Assembly (NCBI GenBank): GCA_012064385.1
Contig: QRDG01000846.1
Location: 929,238-993,237 of the forward strand
DNA from: Puccinellia tenuiflora
Lineage: Eukaryota; Streptophyta; Magnoliopsida; Poales; Poaceae
Reading direction: 5' to 3'
DNA length: 64,000 bases
Shown here in pieces: positions 49,401-60,599 of the stretch. Position numbers and translations under genes: made by a program. Every line of letters starts with the position of its first letter. Positions within the stretch are counted from its first letter, which is position 1. The notes beneath the pieces are model-generated. The model was not told the DNA's origin. It worked only from the letters and a program-made list of their open reading frames with translations, and did not search any database.

Positions 49401-52400
49401 TTGGAAAACAAATAGTCATGCAAGATGCAACTAGAACAGGTAATTTAATTTTAAAGTACATCATGTGAGGGCACGGAATGAAACATTGCACTACATCATC
49501 ATGAACACAAACAAGATATTACATATTAAGATTATACACATTATGATTCTTTTTTACTTGCCTAAAACTAAAATGAACTTATCTAATGGCCAAAAGAAGA
49601 TGAGATATTGACATGCCAAATGGCATGTACTTTGTAGAGCTTGAGAATGACTCAGAGACAAAAGAAAATTATCCTTCACTGGTAATGGTTCTTTAGAACG
49701 GAAGAGAGTTCCATACATCTCTGAGGATCAAAGAACAATTCGCGCTGCCCAAAACTACTATTCCCTGTTTCAATTTAGCACAGTGAAAGTGAGATTGCAC
49801 GTTGTCTGGAGAGATGCACGCAAAGTTATACCAGGTCGTCAAAGTATTAAACACGTTTTAGGGAGGATGCCAGTTTGACAGGCAGACAGCCCTTTCAAGC
49901 TTCAAATGTGAATACTGGAACCTATACACCAAGGCAGATTCATGTTTGGGGCGTGTTTGGTTGCTCGCACCCACTCCAAAAAGGCCCAGTGGGTGCAAAA
50001 AAAAGGCCTCCGACGGAGGACGAAAACTTGTTGCCATGAAATCTATTCTCAACCCCCTTTAGTCGGTCACCTCTGGCGGGAGGACAAATCCCCCTTTAGA
50101 TCTGCATCACTGGTAGTGGCTCGGACCAAGATCTCCGACAGTATTGGCACCGGGACCTGCTCGTCCCCTTCATCTCTGTCATCGCCTCGTCTCCGGTATC
50201 GGCATGTCATCCCATTCCTTCAGTGTTAGGTTGTTAGGTAAGGTGTAGGTTCGATTTTATCGTTACTTATGGATGTCAGTAGGACGAATATATGAAGCTT
50301 ATCATTCGGACTGCAACACTCATAGCTGTGATTCGGGCCTGGCTCATGTTGATCCACAAGAGAGTTGTTCGTCGCAATTCTATGGGTGTGGTCACATATG
50401 CTCCAATGTTTCCCCGAGATAAGGAAAGGATGGCGAATCTGAGCTACATCTACAACTCTAACGATGTAGAGGCAGTGAACATGCTTCGAATAAGAAGAGG
50501 CTCTTTTGCCCAACTTGTGAAGACGCTTAGGGAGAGGCAGTTGCTACAAGATAGCATCCACACCTTTGTGGAAGAGTAGGTACAATATTCCTTCATGTTG
50601 TAGGTCATAACCAGATGTTCAGAGTGATTCACAACACATTCAGGAGATCCAATGAAACAATATCCTATATGCTATTGGAGAGGTTAGAGGAGAAATTATC
50701 AAGGCACCAACTGGTCAAACTCCTTCGAAGATACGAAGGACCTGCAGATGGTATCCATAGTTCAAGGTGAGCAAAACTAACTCGTAGCTTTTGCCATGAC
50801 AAGATTGTATTGTTGTAAATCATAACAGTTTGTTCATGTCATCACAGGATTGTATTGGCGCAGTAGATTGTACTCATGTGATTGAATGCCGAGGTCAGAG
50901 GGGGCAGAAAGCACTACCCCAGCCAGAATGTGCTTGCTGCTACTGATTTTGATCTGAAGTTCACATATGTTTTAGCTGGTTGGGAAAAATCAGCTGACAG
51001 CATGACTCGACTCGATGGGATCAATATCACTCATGGTAAGTTCTACCTAGGAGATGTTGGATATGCATGTCGGCCTAGTATTCTTCCACCTTCAGAAAAC
51101 TAGGTGCGATCTTAATGAGTTTTCCACCAGGAATTATCCAAGACTGCCATGGAATTGTTCAATCTCACACACTCTAGCCTTAGAGTTACGGTTTAGTGGG
51201 CATTTGCTGCTTTGAAGAATAGATTGAATATCCTTGATTAGAAGCCATTCCACCTTTCCCCACCCAAGTTAAGCTTGTTCTTGCATGTTGCATTCTTCAT
51301 AACTAGATCTTATGGTTTGGTCTTGATGAGTATCTGTCTGATGAGGCTGATGTGACGGCTGATGATATTGGCCAAGGCCATGGTATGGACGCACATGATA
51401 ATGAAGTTCGGAAGTGCAAAAAGATGGAGTGGGCTGAGGCAATATGGGCTGCTAGAGGTAACACAAGGATCTGAAGAAGAACAGGATGGTGAACTCCCCC
51501 TTGATCATCATTGATGAACTCCCCTCCCCTCTATCCATATGATTGTTATAACTGCCATTTGTTAGTAGCTAGGCCTATCATGACGAACTGCCGTTTGTTT
51601 AGTAGGTAGGACTATCATGCCGAACTGCCATTTGTTTAGTAGTTAGGGACTGAAATGACGATAATTTGGTACTGCCTGTCATATCGATGAGTGTAGTTTA
51701 TGGTGAGATTAACACTACTGAGAAGGGGTAGCAACAACAATAGCCCGTGAGCAAACAAATGCCGGATATTTGCATCATCATGGCCTTCAGCGTTACATGT
51801 TGACACCAGGTAGAAACCACATGGGGCAGCCAAACAGGATGCAAAACGTGGCTCTATCTTGGGCCAACAGCGGCTCCACTAGGCTACGAGGGCCGGAACG
51901 TGAGAAGGGATGGGCAACCAAACACTCCAAAAGATCCATGCTAACTCAATTCCATGTGCATATTTAGAAGAGCTCTGGATCATCACTATTTGATGCATTG
52001 GTGGTACTAATGCTGAGATGTCTCCCAATAACAATGTCTCAGCAAATGCCTCTGGATCACGCACGCAGGCCCGCACAAAATCTAGGGGGATATAACTCCA
52101 AAAAGGATAAATTTGGACCTGAAACATACTATTCGTGGGATTTCGTCTTGCCAAAAATGAAAACAAGTTACAATTCGAAACAAATTCGAGCTGAGCATAG
52201 GGGGAAAGCATTACTTCAATTCGTCAAGCACGTCGTGCGCAACGCAGTAGTAGCAAACACCAACATAATCGTTGATCCAAACAAGCCAGAACACACGATT
52301 CATATGGCTAACCTGGGCGGCGTGACTCCTCGTCCCTGATGCGAGCGGCGTGGAGGGCGGCGAGGAGGAGCTGGTCCTGCGGCTCCGGTTCCGGGAGCGG

Positions 52401-52559
52401 GGCTCCGCGGCCGCGGGGGACATCAGCGGCGGCGGCGAAGAGCCCCGGTTGCAAGAGCCTCCTCTTCGGTCGGCAGTTCCAGGAGGAGGCGGACGGCGGG
52501 AGAGCGAAACGCGGAGGTGAACGGAGAGGCGGCGCGGCGAGCGTCGGCAGCACGAGCAT
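43498..52559 (-). CDS. LCMT/PPM-type SAM-dependent methyltransferase, seven exons, plastid-like N-terminus
   Basis: Exons on the minus strand are 52559-52313, 49206-49031, 48956-48836, 48345-48221, 47213-47085, 46997-46827 and 43569-43498 (stop TAG). All six introns are GT-AG and phases agree throughout, giving 346 residues. Residues 1-45 are rich in Leu, Pro, Ala, Ser and Arg with few acidic residues, like a chloroplast transit peptide (inference). Family motifs are DPLFIDPYA (83-91), HYRLTTRYLDDKL (about 117-129) and VLLTDGMDTRPYRL (about 143-156), the SAM-binding motif of the leucine carboxyl methyltransferase superfamily, then VSPGRIFSTTAQ. The last exon is acidic (EEDADEEGFEEL). Plants have such proteins of largely unknown substrate; I do not assign PP2A methylation. 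ATG 52559 was chosen by the transit-like start; an in-frame ATG at 52643 is possible. Introns 1 and 6 (each over 3 kb) hold transposons. No stop or splice defect is seen. Confidence 0.87.
43811..46044 (+). mobile_element. Non-autonomous Helitron in intron 6 of the methyltransferase gene
   Basis: The 5' end is TCTTTACTATTAAAGGAG directly after A43810. The 3' end is a hairpin CCCGT...ACGGG (46016-46033), then CATTAAG and CTAG (46041-46044), followed by T46045. This is the A/T insertion signature and CTRR-type end with a subterminal hairpin known for plant Helitrons. No Rep/helicase coding is seen in the 2.2 kb, so it is non-autonomous. The GC-richer stretch about 44060-45060 could be captured gene fragments, but I cannot identify a source. 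Confidence 0.8.
45688..45874. mobile_element. Degenerate Stowaway-type MITE inside the Helitron
   Basis: Ends TACTCCCTCCGTTGCC and an inverse TTTTGGGACAAAAAGAGTA about 185 bp apart, with AT-rich interior. The TIRs are diverged. Confidence 0.6.
48555..48677. mobile_element. Stowaway MITE in intron 3 of the methyltransferase gene
   Basis: 123 bp with long inverted ends (CTCCCTCCGTCCCAAAAAAG on the left against the inverse of CTTTTTAGGACGGAGGAAG) and flanking TA at 48553-48554 and 48678-48679. Intron 3 is 48835-48346. Confidence 0.88.
49949..51932 (+). mobile_element. Decayed PIF/Harbinger transposon in intron 1 of the methyltransferase gene
   Basis: Inverted ends GGGGCGTGTTTGGTTGC (from about 49949) and GCAACCAAACACTCC (to about 51932) bracket remains of a HARBI1-like nuclease/transposase on the plus strand. 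The 3-bp target duplication cannot be defined with confidence. Confidence 0.72.
50292..51103 (+). pseudogene. HARBI1-like PIF/Harbinger transposase remnant
   Basis: Segments in several frames match plant PIF/Harbinger nucleases. The first is 50292-50579 with MLRIRRGSFAQLVKTLRERQ and a helical N-terminal domain. Then a shifted segment near 50600-50690 has VVGHNQMFRVIHNTFRRSNE. Then DCIGAVDCTHV-like coding appears near 50850, and 50882-51103 has GRKHYPSQNVLAATDFDLKF and YVLAGWE, part of the DDE nuclease core. Stops and frameshifts separate them, so it is inactive. It runs antisense to the host gene. Confidence 0.8.
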
Positions 52560-52707
52560 GTTGCCGACGTCACATGCCCTGCGGGCGTGCCTGGTCTCCT
52601 GCCGTCCCCAGTCAATCTGCCGACAGGCAAAAAATTCCGACAAGCAATATCCGAAACGAAAATAAGTTGGTTATGGGCGAAAATATCATGAGGGAATAGC
52701 ACCCTTA
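52560..52707 (-). promoter_or_regulatory. Remaining 5' flank of the methyltransferase gene before a transposon
   Basis: Only about 148 bp separate ATG 52559 from the transposon end at 52708. The minus strand has a TGACGTCGG-like bZIP core (about 52562-52571), close to the ATG and so probably within the 5' UTR. No TATA box is evident in this short stretch; core promoter elements may lie in the transposon or be TATA-less. Confidence 0.35.
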
Positions 52708-53223
52708 CAGCATCTCTAGCGAATACCGAAAACTAGTATCCAGTTTAACCGGAAACGGTTTGCGGTACAGAAATTTTCCCTCACACAATAGATACCGGAT
52801 AGAGCACCGTAAAACCTTATCCATCCCTTTTTTTTTTATTTTCTTTTTCTTTTTTCCCATTCTTATTCCTCCTCGTGTCTCTTTCCTCCTCTCGTCTCCT
52901 TCCTCCGGCCCGCGGATCCGGCGGTCTTCGCATAGCCGTCCTCCATGACCGCCTCGCACAGGTCGGCTCTGAGCTCGCGGCCGCGACGCCTAGAGGCCGC
53001 GCTCGAAGCGGGAGTCGGCGCGACAGGGCGCGGCGCTGGAGAAGATGAGGCGGCGGCTCGAGCTCCACCAAGCGCGCGCGTAGGAGCTCGTCGTCCGGAG
53101 GTGCGCACGGAGGAGCTCGCCCCGCCGCACCACACGGCCCGCCGCCGCCCACGCCTGGCCGCCGCCCGCGCAGCTCGCCCCCGCCGCCCCGCAGCCCCGC
53201 AGCCCGACCCTGCCGCACACACC

Positions 53224-53547
53224 TGTCACACCGTCAACCTCAGTCAACGTGTGACATGCTGTAGCAGGATGTGTAGTGGGCCGAATGTGTGTGGGCTATG
53301 TGGGCCAGCCTGTTGGCATGTGTGTGTGGCATACTGCTTATAAGCCACCTGAACCCTGTAACCGAAGCATGAATGAAGTGATTGCTAAATCGTATCTCAT
53401 CTTCTCTCTTCCGGTTCATTCGTGCTAAATCGTATCTCATCTTCTCTTTTCCGTCCCTCACCTCCTGCTTGCTGTTTCCCTCACCTCAATCCCCTTCTCC
53501 TACCCAACCCCAGTTGCGATCTAGATCTCGATGAGGAGGTCGTGACA
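53224..53547 (+). repeat. 5' LTR of the Reina-like element
   Basis: 324 bp, with TATAAG near 53339. Contains a direct duplication of a stretch with AAATCGTATCTCATCTTCTC (at about 53387 and 53424) absent from the 3' LTR, which explains most of the 34-bp length difference. Confidence 0.9.
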
Positions 53548-53757
53548 ATTTGGTATTCAGAGCCAATTTTCCACCACAGAAATTTTCCGGCCCGCTGTGT
53601 TCAACAATTCCTCGGCATCGATCTATAGAACCGAGCGAAAGGTGCGAGATCGCTTCGGTGATTTCGCCCAAAATCCCTAGCCCGGTCGGATCTGCTTGGG
53701 GCGAACACGACGGCGTTCGCGAAACCTTCCGCGCAGACACAGCAAGTTCTATTAGCC

Positions 53758-54841
53758 ATGGAGGAGAACGCTGGGGAAGTTAAGTCGCTGCTCGCGAGCA
53801 TCATCAAGCGCCTCGACGACCAGGCAGCGATCGGCAACCAGCGCCACGAGGACCAGAGCAAGCGCAACGCAGATTTCGTCCAAGAATTGCAGGCGTTTCG
53901 GCAACAGTTGGATCTGACACAAAAAGAGGTCGACGAGACACGCAAGGCCGCCGCAACGTCTCCGACGCCCTCAGTCACACTACTGCACAGTCTGCACTCC
54001 GGTGGTTGCAGTGCAGCCGCACCACCCGCTCGGTTGGCGAACGATGGTGCCCCGCTGATGCCTGAACCACCAGCGGCAACTATGTTACCTCAACCGCATC
54101 GCCTGCACCTGCAACAGCCACCGCAGCAGCGTCCAGGGACGCGCAAGGAAGTGGAGGTCTTCGTCAAGCCGCCGAAGCACGATTTCCCACTGTTCGATGG
54201 CCACCTACCTACACTCTGGCTCGATCGTTGTCTGACGTACTTCGATCTGTATTGTGTGCCACCTGCAAATTGGTTCACGACAACATCTCTGTATGTCGAT
54301 GGACACGCTGCTCTCTGGCTTCAGGCAGTCCATCAGACACGCCACAACATCTCGTGGGATGGTTTCTGTCAGGCTGTGATCGAGGAGTTCGGCCCCGGCG
54401 AGTTTGAAGCTCAGATGCATAAACTGCTGCAACTGCGACAAACAGGTTTAGTGGCAGAGTACCGGCTGCAATTCGAGACATACATGTACCATCTGTTGGC
54501 TTTGGACCCGTCCCTCAGCAACAAGTTCTTCGTGACGCAATTCCTGTTGGGTTTGAAGGATGAAATCCGGGCGGGCTGTGCGCATTCAAGCACCAACGAG
54601 TATAACGCGTGCCACAGTGTTCGCCAAGATACAAGAGGAAGAATTGGAGGCACACAGACCCGGACCGCGTCCGGCTCTTGTAGGTCGTCCCCCACCAGCT
54701 CCAGCACCCGTGTTACCCCGGCCACAGGTAGCACCACGTGCCGGCGGTGACGATTTCGACAGAGAGCGACAGTTACGCGACTTTCGCCGAGCCAACGGTT
54801 TGTGCTTCAAGTGCGGCGAGAAGTACAGCCGGGAGCACTAA
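53758..54841 (+). pseudogene. gag of the Reina-like element, frame-shifted
   Basis: ATG 53758 (MEENAGEV) opens a frame with an N-terminal coiled coil (about residues 5-65), a Pro/Ala/Gln-rich linker and a retrotransposon Gag domain (FDGHLPTLWLDRCLTYFDLY to about residue 270). An extra G near 54571 shifts the frame. The second frame (to 54841) continues the domain and has the zinc knuckle CFKCGEKYSREH, then TAA at 54839-54841 where relatives continue H-Q-C-K. Confidence 0.85.
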
Positions 54842-54859
54842 TGCAAGCGTCAGGGACAG

Positions 54860-57800
54860 TTGCTCACCATTCAGGTTGGGGAATACGGCGTGATTCTATC
54901 ACACGCCGCAGTTCATGTGCTGGATTTGCTCGATGAACTTGCACAAGAGGAGGCAGAATGCTGTTTGCTGTCAGCACACGCTGTTGCTGGAACTGAATCT
55001 TCGGATACAATTCGTTTACGAGTTCAAGTCAAGGATCAATTCATGTTGCTGTTAATTGATTCTGGCAGCTCCCATAGCTTCGTCAGTGAGGCGTTTGCTC
55101 ATCGAATCGAATCTAAAACAACTCCCATTCCGGCAGTGGCAGTCAAGGTGGCAAATGGACAACGGCTACGGTGTGACAGTTTGGTACCTGGTGTTTGTTG
55201 GCAGTTGCAAGGGCATGAATTCACAACAGACATGAGAGTTTTGGAATTGGGAGCCTATGACGGTGTGTTGGGAATGGATTGGCTATCGCAGTACAGTCCC
55301 ATGAACTGTCACTGGCAGAATAAGACACTTGCGTTCCAGTATAAGGGTGAAACCATTACACTTCAGGGGTTGCGCTCAGGAGAGCAGGTTGTTCTACAGC
55401 ATTTGAACATCGAAGAACTCCTGCAGTTGCATGAAACCAATGACATCTGGGCGATGGCGATGCTCGACCCAGTGTCTGGCAAGGTGTCTACAGAGAATTC
55501 AGACTTACCTGAATCAATTCAGTCACTCCTCATAGAATTTGTGGATGTGTTTGTAGAACCCACCGGCTTGCCACCAAAACGACAGTACGATCACGCGATC
55601 GCACTGGAGGAAGGAGCCAGACCGCCCAACAGCAAGCCGTATCGATACTCACCGCTCCACAAGGACGAAATCGAGCGTCAGGTGAATGAGATGCTGCGCT
55701 CAGGGATAATTGTCCACAGTATGAGCCTGTATGCTGCACCTGTGTTGCTGGTGAAAAAGAAGGACGACACGTGGAGGTTTTGCATAGATTACCGTCGCCT
55801 GAATCTAGCTACAATCAAAAACAAGTTTCCGTTGCCCATTGTGGATGAATTGTTGATGAGCTGGCGGGAGCAGCATTTTTCTCTAAACTGGATCTCCGTG
55901 CGGGTTATCACCAGATACGCATGCGCGATGAAGATGAGGAGAAGACATCTTTCAAGACCCATCACGGACACTTCCACTTTCGTGTCATGCCGTTCGGCCT
56001 AATGAACGCGCCGGCAACGTTCCAGTGCCTGATGAACTCCATCTTCTCGGAGCACATACGTAAGTTTGTGATTGTTTTTCTCGATGATATCCTTGTGTAC
56101 AGCAAAACCCTACAGGACCATCAGGAACATCTGCGCATTGTGCTCTCCCTACTTCGCCGGCACCAACTGTTTGCCAAGGCGTCAAAATGTTCGTTTGCTC
56201 GCGATCGTATCGAGTACCTGGGGTATGTGATCTCACGGGAGGGCGTGGCAACAGACAGTGAGAAGACAAGTGCAATTCGATACTGGCCTGTTCCTACCAC
56301 AGCAACTGAATTGCGTGGGTATCTGGGGTTTACAGGGTATTACCGTAAGCACTGTCCCAGGTACGGTATCATCGCGAAGCCCTTAACACAACTGTTGACT
56401 AAGAAGGGGTTCCAATGGTCAGAGGCTGCGCAACAAGCTTTTGAAAAACTAAAGCAGGCCATGTGCAGCACGCCTGTTCTAGCTCTGCCCAATTTCGAGC
56501 GGCCTTTCGCAATCGACACAGATGCGTGCGATACCGGCATTGGCGCTGTTCTGATGCAAGACAAGTGACCAGTGGCATACTTCAACAAAGCCCTGGGAGT
56601 ACGTAATCAGAAACTCTCCACTTATGAGAAGGAGTTCCTGGCAGTGATGATGGCTGTGGATCGCTGGCGAGCTTATTTGCAGCGAGGCCCCTTTGTGATT
56701 CTGACAGACCACAAGAGTCTCTGCAACTTGGGCGATCAATCACTGGACACAGAACTCCAACGCAAGGCAATGACTAAGTTGGTGGGCCTACAGTTCAAGT
56801 TCCAGTAAAGAGGGGCGCTGACAATACAGCGGCAGATGCTCTGTCTCGCATGGGCCATCTTCTGACAGCAGATGCTATGTCCATTTGTTAGCCACAGTGG
56901 TTACAGGAGGTGATTAACTCATATGCAACAGATGCTGAGGCACAAGAACTTCTGACTCAATTGGCGGTGACCAGCCCCAATGAAACAGGGCACTCCTTGC
57001 ATCAAGGGGTGATCAGGAAAAACGCAAATTGTGGATTGGTGCTAATACAGCTCTGCAAACAAAGATCATCGGTGCTTTGCATGCAAGCGCAGTGGGTAGA
57101 CACTTCGGGATCATAGCAACCCACCAGAGAGTGAAGAAGCTGTTTGTCTGGAAGGGCATCCGAGCAGCGGTGGAAGATTTTATCAGACAATGTGCTGTCT
57201 GTCAACATGCCAAGCACGGGCATCTCAAACCTGCGGGCAAACTGCAACCACTGCCAATCCCTACTGAACCATGGCACGATATATCAATGGATTTCGTCGA
57301 AGGGTTACCAAAGTCTGATGGCTTTGATGTCATCATGGTAGTGGTGGATTGCCTGACGAAGGTAGCACATTTTGTTCCTCTGAAACATCCTTTTACTGCA
57401 GTTCAAGTGGCACGAGCATTCTGGGAGAATGTGATCAAGATCCATGGTGTTCCTGAAACGATCGTCTCCGATCATGACCACATCTTCAGAAGCGAATTCT
57501 GGAAGGACTTGATGGCATCCACAGGCACAAAATTGCTTCACTCCACAGCATACCACCCGCAGACAGACGGGCAGACGGAGCGAGTCAACCAGTGCCTCGA
57601 GATGTATCTCCGATGTGCTGTGCATGACAACCCCAAGAACTGGCATCGCTGGCTCGCCGCGGCAGAATTATGGTACAACTCCTCGCATCACGCGTCTCTG
57701 AATTGTTCTCCCTTCAAGTCATTGTTCGGACGCGAACCCAATTTGGGCACGATTCCAACCTGGGACGCGAATCATGCTGAGGCTGTCGAGATTGATTGGG

Positions 57801-58372
57801 CTGCCCACGGAGCTGATCTGTGTCGACAACTTGAGCGCGCCCAAGTACGCATCAAGAAGAAGGCTGACCGCAACAGGACAGAGCGCTCGTTCACTGTCGG
57901 GGAGGAGGTCCTGCTGAAACTACAACCATACGCGCAGAACTCTCTGGTCAATCGCCCGTGCGCCAAGCTCGCCTACAAGTTTTTCGGTCCCTTCAAGGTG
58001 GAAGAGAAGATTGGATCCCTGGCTTACCGCCTCGCGTTGCCCGCTGATTGCCGCATCCATCCAGTATTTCATGTGTCTCAACTCAAGCCATTTACAGCTT
58101 CTTATACTCCTGTGTTCTCGGAGCTACCTCGTCCGCCAGACCTGACATCACCAGAAGCAGCTCCTGTGGCAATCGTGGAATGGCGATTGGTGAAGAAGGG
58201 TGAGGAGCCTCTAGTGCAAATTCGAGTGCAGTGGTCTATAGCGGCTCCGGAAGCAACAACATGGGAAGACTATGAAGTCTTGAAGCATCGGTTTCCAGCA
58301 GCGGCAATCTGGGAGGACGTCGCATCTCAAGGAGGCGCCAATGTCACACCATCAACCTCAGTCAATGTGTGA
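54860..58372 (+). pseudogene. pol of the Reina-like element (protease, RT, RNase H, integrase, chromodomain), several breaks
   Basis: Protease has LLIDSGSSHSFVS (about 55050) and GMDWL. RT begins in this frame, loses one base near 55855, and continues at 55921-56568 with FLDDILVYS and GYYRKHCPR. A TGA at 56566-56568 and a base loss at about 56806 break RNase H (DHKSLCNLGDQ). A TAG at 56889-56891 and a shift near 57020 follow. Integrase is open from about 57029 to 58372, with the CxxC of the zinc finger (CAVCQHAK) and catalytic Asp (MDFVEG), Asp (VSDHD) and Glu (TDGQTERVN). A chromodomain (about 58165-58330, with WEDYEVLK) ends the protein inside the 3' LTR. The copy cannot make a full polyprotein. 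Confidence 0.88.
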
Positions 58373-58631
58373 CATGCTGTAGCAGGATGTGTAGTGGGCC
58401 GAATGTGTGTGGGCTATGTGGGCCAGCCTGTTGGCATGTGTGTGTGTGCGTGGCATACTGGTTATAAGCCACCTGAACCCTGTAACCGAAGCATGAATGA
58501 AGTGATTGCTAAATCGTATCTCATCTTCTCTCTTCCGTACCTCACCTCCTACTTGCTGTTTCCCTCACCTCAATCCCCTTCTCCTACCCAACCCCAGTTG
58601 CGATCTAGATCTCGATGAGGAGGTCGTGACA
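58342..58631 (+). repeat. 3' LTR of the Reina-like element
   Basis: 290 bp; begins inside the integrase/chromodomain reading frame. A GTGTGTGTG expansion near 58436 and absence of the 36-bp duplication distinguish it from the 5' LTR. Confidence 0.9.
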
Positions 58632-59047
58632 ACACCGCCGCCGGAATCGGTCGGAATCGAGATGAGCGATCAGAAATTTGGTCGGAATAGGAGCGCCGCC
58701 GCGGATTTTCGTTGGATTCCGGCGAGTCGGAGGGCGGTCCGGTGACGGTTGGGCTGAAATTACCCTCCCGCCAACCGTCCCGTGGCCTTCCAGTTTACAG
58801 GAAAAAGCCCGCCGAAACGGAATAGATGGAGCACAGGGGGCGAAATATCCTACTCCCCGGATAAATTTTTGCGGTACAGGGACTTATGCGGTATGCGTTC
58901 TGCCCCAGATTTCGCCCCGGATCCGGAAAAAAGCAGTTATTTTTCGGGTCGGGTATTTGCTAGAGATGCTCTGTCACATCTCTCTTTATATAAAAGACGG
59001 ACGAAATAGAGGCCTGGGAGGCCTCCTGCTACTGTTCTTGCTACAGT

Positions 59048-59081
59048 AGGCACTGTAGTTTGTACAGTAACTACAGTGCCT
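59048..59081. repeat. 13-bp perfect hairpin near the 5' end of the probable Helitron
   Basis: AGGCACTGTAGTT (59048-59060) and AACTACAGTGCCT (59069-59081) are perfect inverse complements around an 8-nt loop. Confidence 0.85.
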
Positions 59082-59984
59082 GCGATCCCGGCCGTCGAAA
59101 GGCGATCGGACGGCCCTAGAACGCGTCCGTGATCGAATTGCAAAAAAGCCCCTCCCAAACCGGAGAATAGAACCCGCAGTCCACGTTTCCCTGCGTACAG
59201 GGACCTGATCGCAATTCCCGTAAACTTTGAGGTTCTTCGTGCAAAATCGCCGCAGATCGATCCCCCCCCTTCTCTCTCCTGCACGCGCCCGCAGGTCGCC
59301 GCCGGCCGCCGCGCTCGATGCCGCCGCTTCGGCCTTCCCCGGTCGGATCGCCGCCGATGACGACGTGCGCCGTCGCGTCCTCTCTCCGCTCGCTCAAGAT
59401 CGCTCGCCGGGACGCCGCGGTGGCGCCGGAATCGTCCGCGCCGCGGCCACCGTCCGCCGCCGCATTTCCACGACGCCGGCGACGCTCCGGCGACGCATAA
59501 GCGGCGGCGCCGCCACCTGGATGCAGCTCGCGTCCGCGCGCGTCCGACGCGACCCGCCGCGCGTCCCAGATCGCGCTGGGTCAACGCCGGCGACGTCGAC
59601 GCCGCCCCGGCCGCCGCAGCGGAGCCCGACCACCGGTGACGTCATGCTGACGTCATCGTGGGCCTGGGATGGCCACACGGGCTGCTGCTGGGCTGGGCCG
59701 CCTCCTGCACGGCTCGCTGGGGTTTCCCCCCCCCCCCTTTTTTTTCCCAGAATTTTTCCACCTTTTCAAATCCACCTCCAAATAAATTCATACCAGATTC
59801 AAAAAAAAATAAGGTAAAAAACAACATAGCCATTTCAAATACTTTCTAACCTTTCCAAATTATTCCAAACTACATACAAAATTTTGAAAACCAAAATAGC
59901 CATTTCAAATACAAATCATAGAATGTATACAAAAAAAAAATACAACTTTGTTTTCCAACTGAAATAAAAATCCACACAAATTAA

Positions 59985-60310
59985 TATCAGTAATAACTTA
60001 TTTGCCAACTAAAGATAATTGAATTAAAAAATCCAATAAAAAAAAATAATAATATCATCAATAACTTATTTGCCAACTAAAAATAATTGAATTAAAAACA
60101 GAATCTGAAATTGACCATGCTTTAAATATCTTTTCCAACTTATTACAAATCTTAGAATGTATACAAAAAAAAAATATAATATCAGTAATAACTTATTTGT
60201 CGACTAAAAAAATTGAATTAAAAAAATGCAAAAAAAAAAACCATTAATAACTTATTTGCCAACTAAAAATAATTGAAATGAAAACAGAATCTAAAATTGA
60301 GCATGCTTCA
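59985..60310. repeat. Four diverged AT-rich direct repeats
   Basis: TAACTTATTTGCCAACTAAA-type units followed by ATAATTGAATTAAA recur at about 59993, 60060, 60190 and 60247. Copies 2 and 4 share a longer extension (ACAGAATCT...AAATTGA.CATGCTT), suggesting a higher-order duplication. Confidence 0.8.
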
Positions 60311-60599
60311 TATAATTTATTTAAAACACTTTATGTAAAATTGTTTACGATATTTAAACAATTTTCAAACAGCAATAAATGTTGCAAAAGAAGTGACTTC
60401 AACTACGTCCATTAGAACAATATGCAAATTATATCAGAATAATCACAAATAAAATGCTAACTACTTAACTTAGAATTGGGATATTGCAAACTTTCAAATG
60501 TCTACCAAAAAAAAAAAAAAAACTGAAAACTTCCCAATTTGAACGAATTTGGAGATCTAAACATTTTTTACCCGCAAGAATTTATGCCAAACCCACAAT

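Larger units (their letters stand above)
53224..58631 (+). mobile_element. Reina-like chromodomain Ty3/gypsy retrotransposon
   Basis: 5.4 kb with short LTRs (53224-53547 and 58342-58631), TGTCACACC...GTGACA ends, and TSD ACACC at 53219-53223 and 58632-58636. TGGTATTCAGAGC (53551-53563) is an iMet-type primer-binding site with one extra base. Compact size, short LTRs and a C-terminal chromodomain fit the Reina lineage. Coding is broken in several places. Confidence 0.92.
52708..58973. mobile_element. Small TIR DNA transposon (possibly PIF/Harbinger MITE), split by the Reina-like element
   Basis: Inverted ends CAGCATCTCTAGCGAATACC (52708) and an inverse GGGTATTTGCTAGAGATGCTCTG (ending 58973) bracket 853 bp once the gypsy element and one TSD copy are removed. 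Flanks TTA (52705-52707) and TCA (58974-58976) could be a mutated 3-bp TSD. The GC-rich interior (about 52890-53218 and 58637-58760) looks gene-derived but matches nothing I recognise; overlapping ORFs there are likely compositional. Confidence 0.6.

Noticed and set aside
52817..53343. Overlapping GC-rich ORFs upstream of the methyltransferase gene (52863-53222, 52945-53343, 52817-53218)
   Set aside because: Open in several frames on both strands, interrupted by the Reina-like LTR, and inside a TIR transposon.
59227..59817. 196-codon ORF in the probable Helitron as a functional gene
   Set aside because: Arg/Pro/Ala-rich with no domain, overlapped by open frames on the other strand, and runs through poly-C and poly-T tracts.
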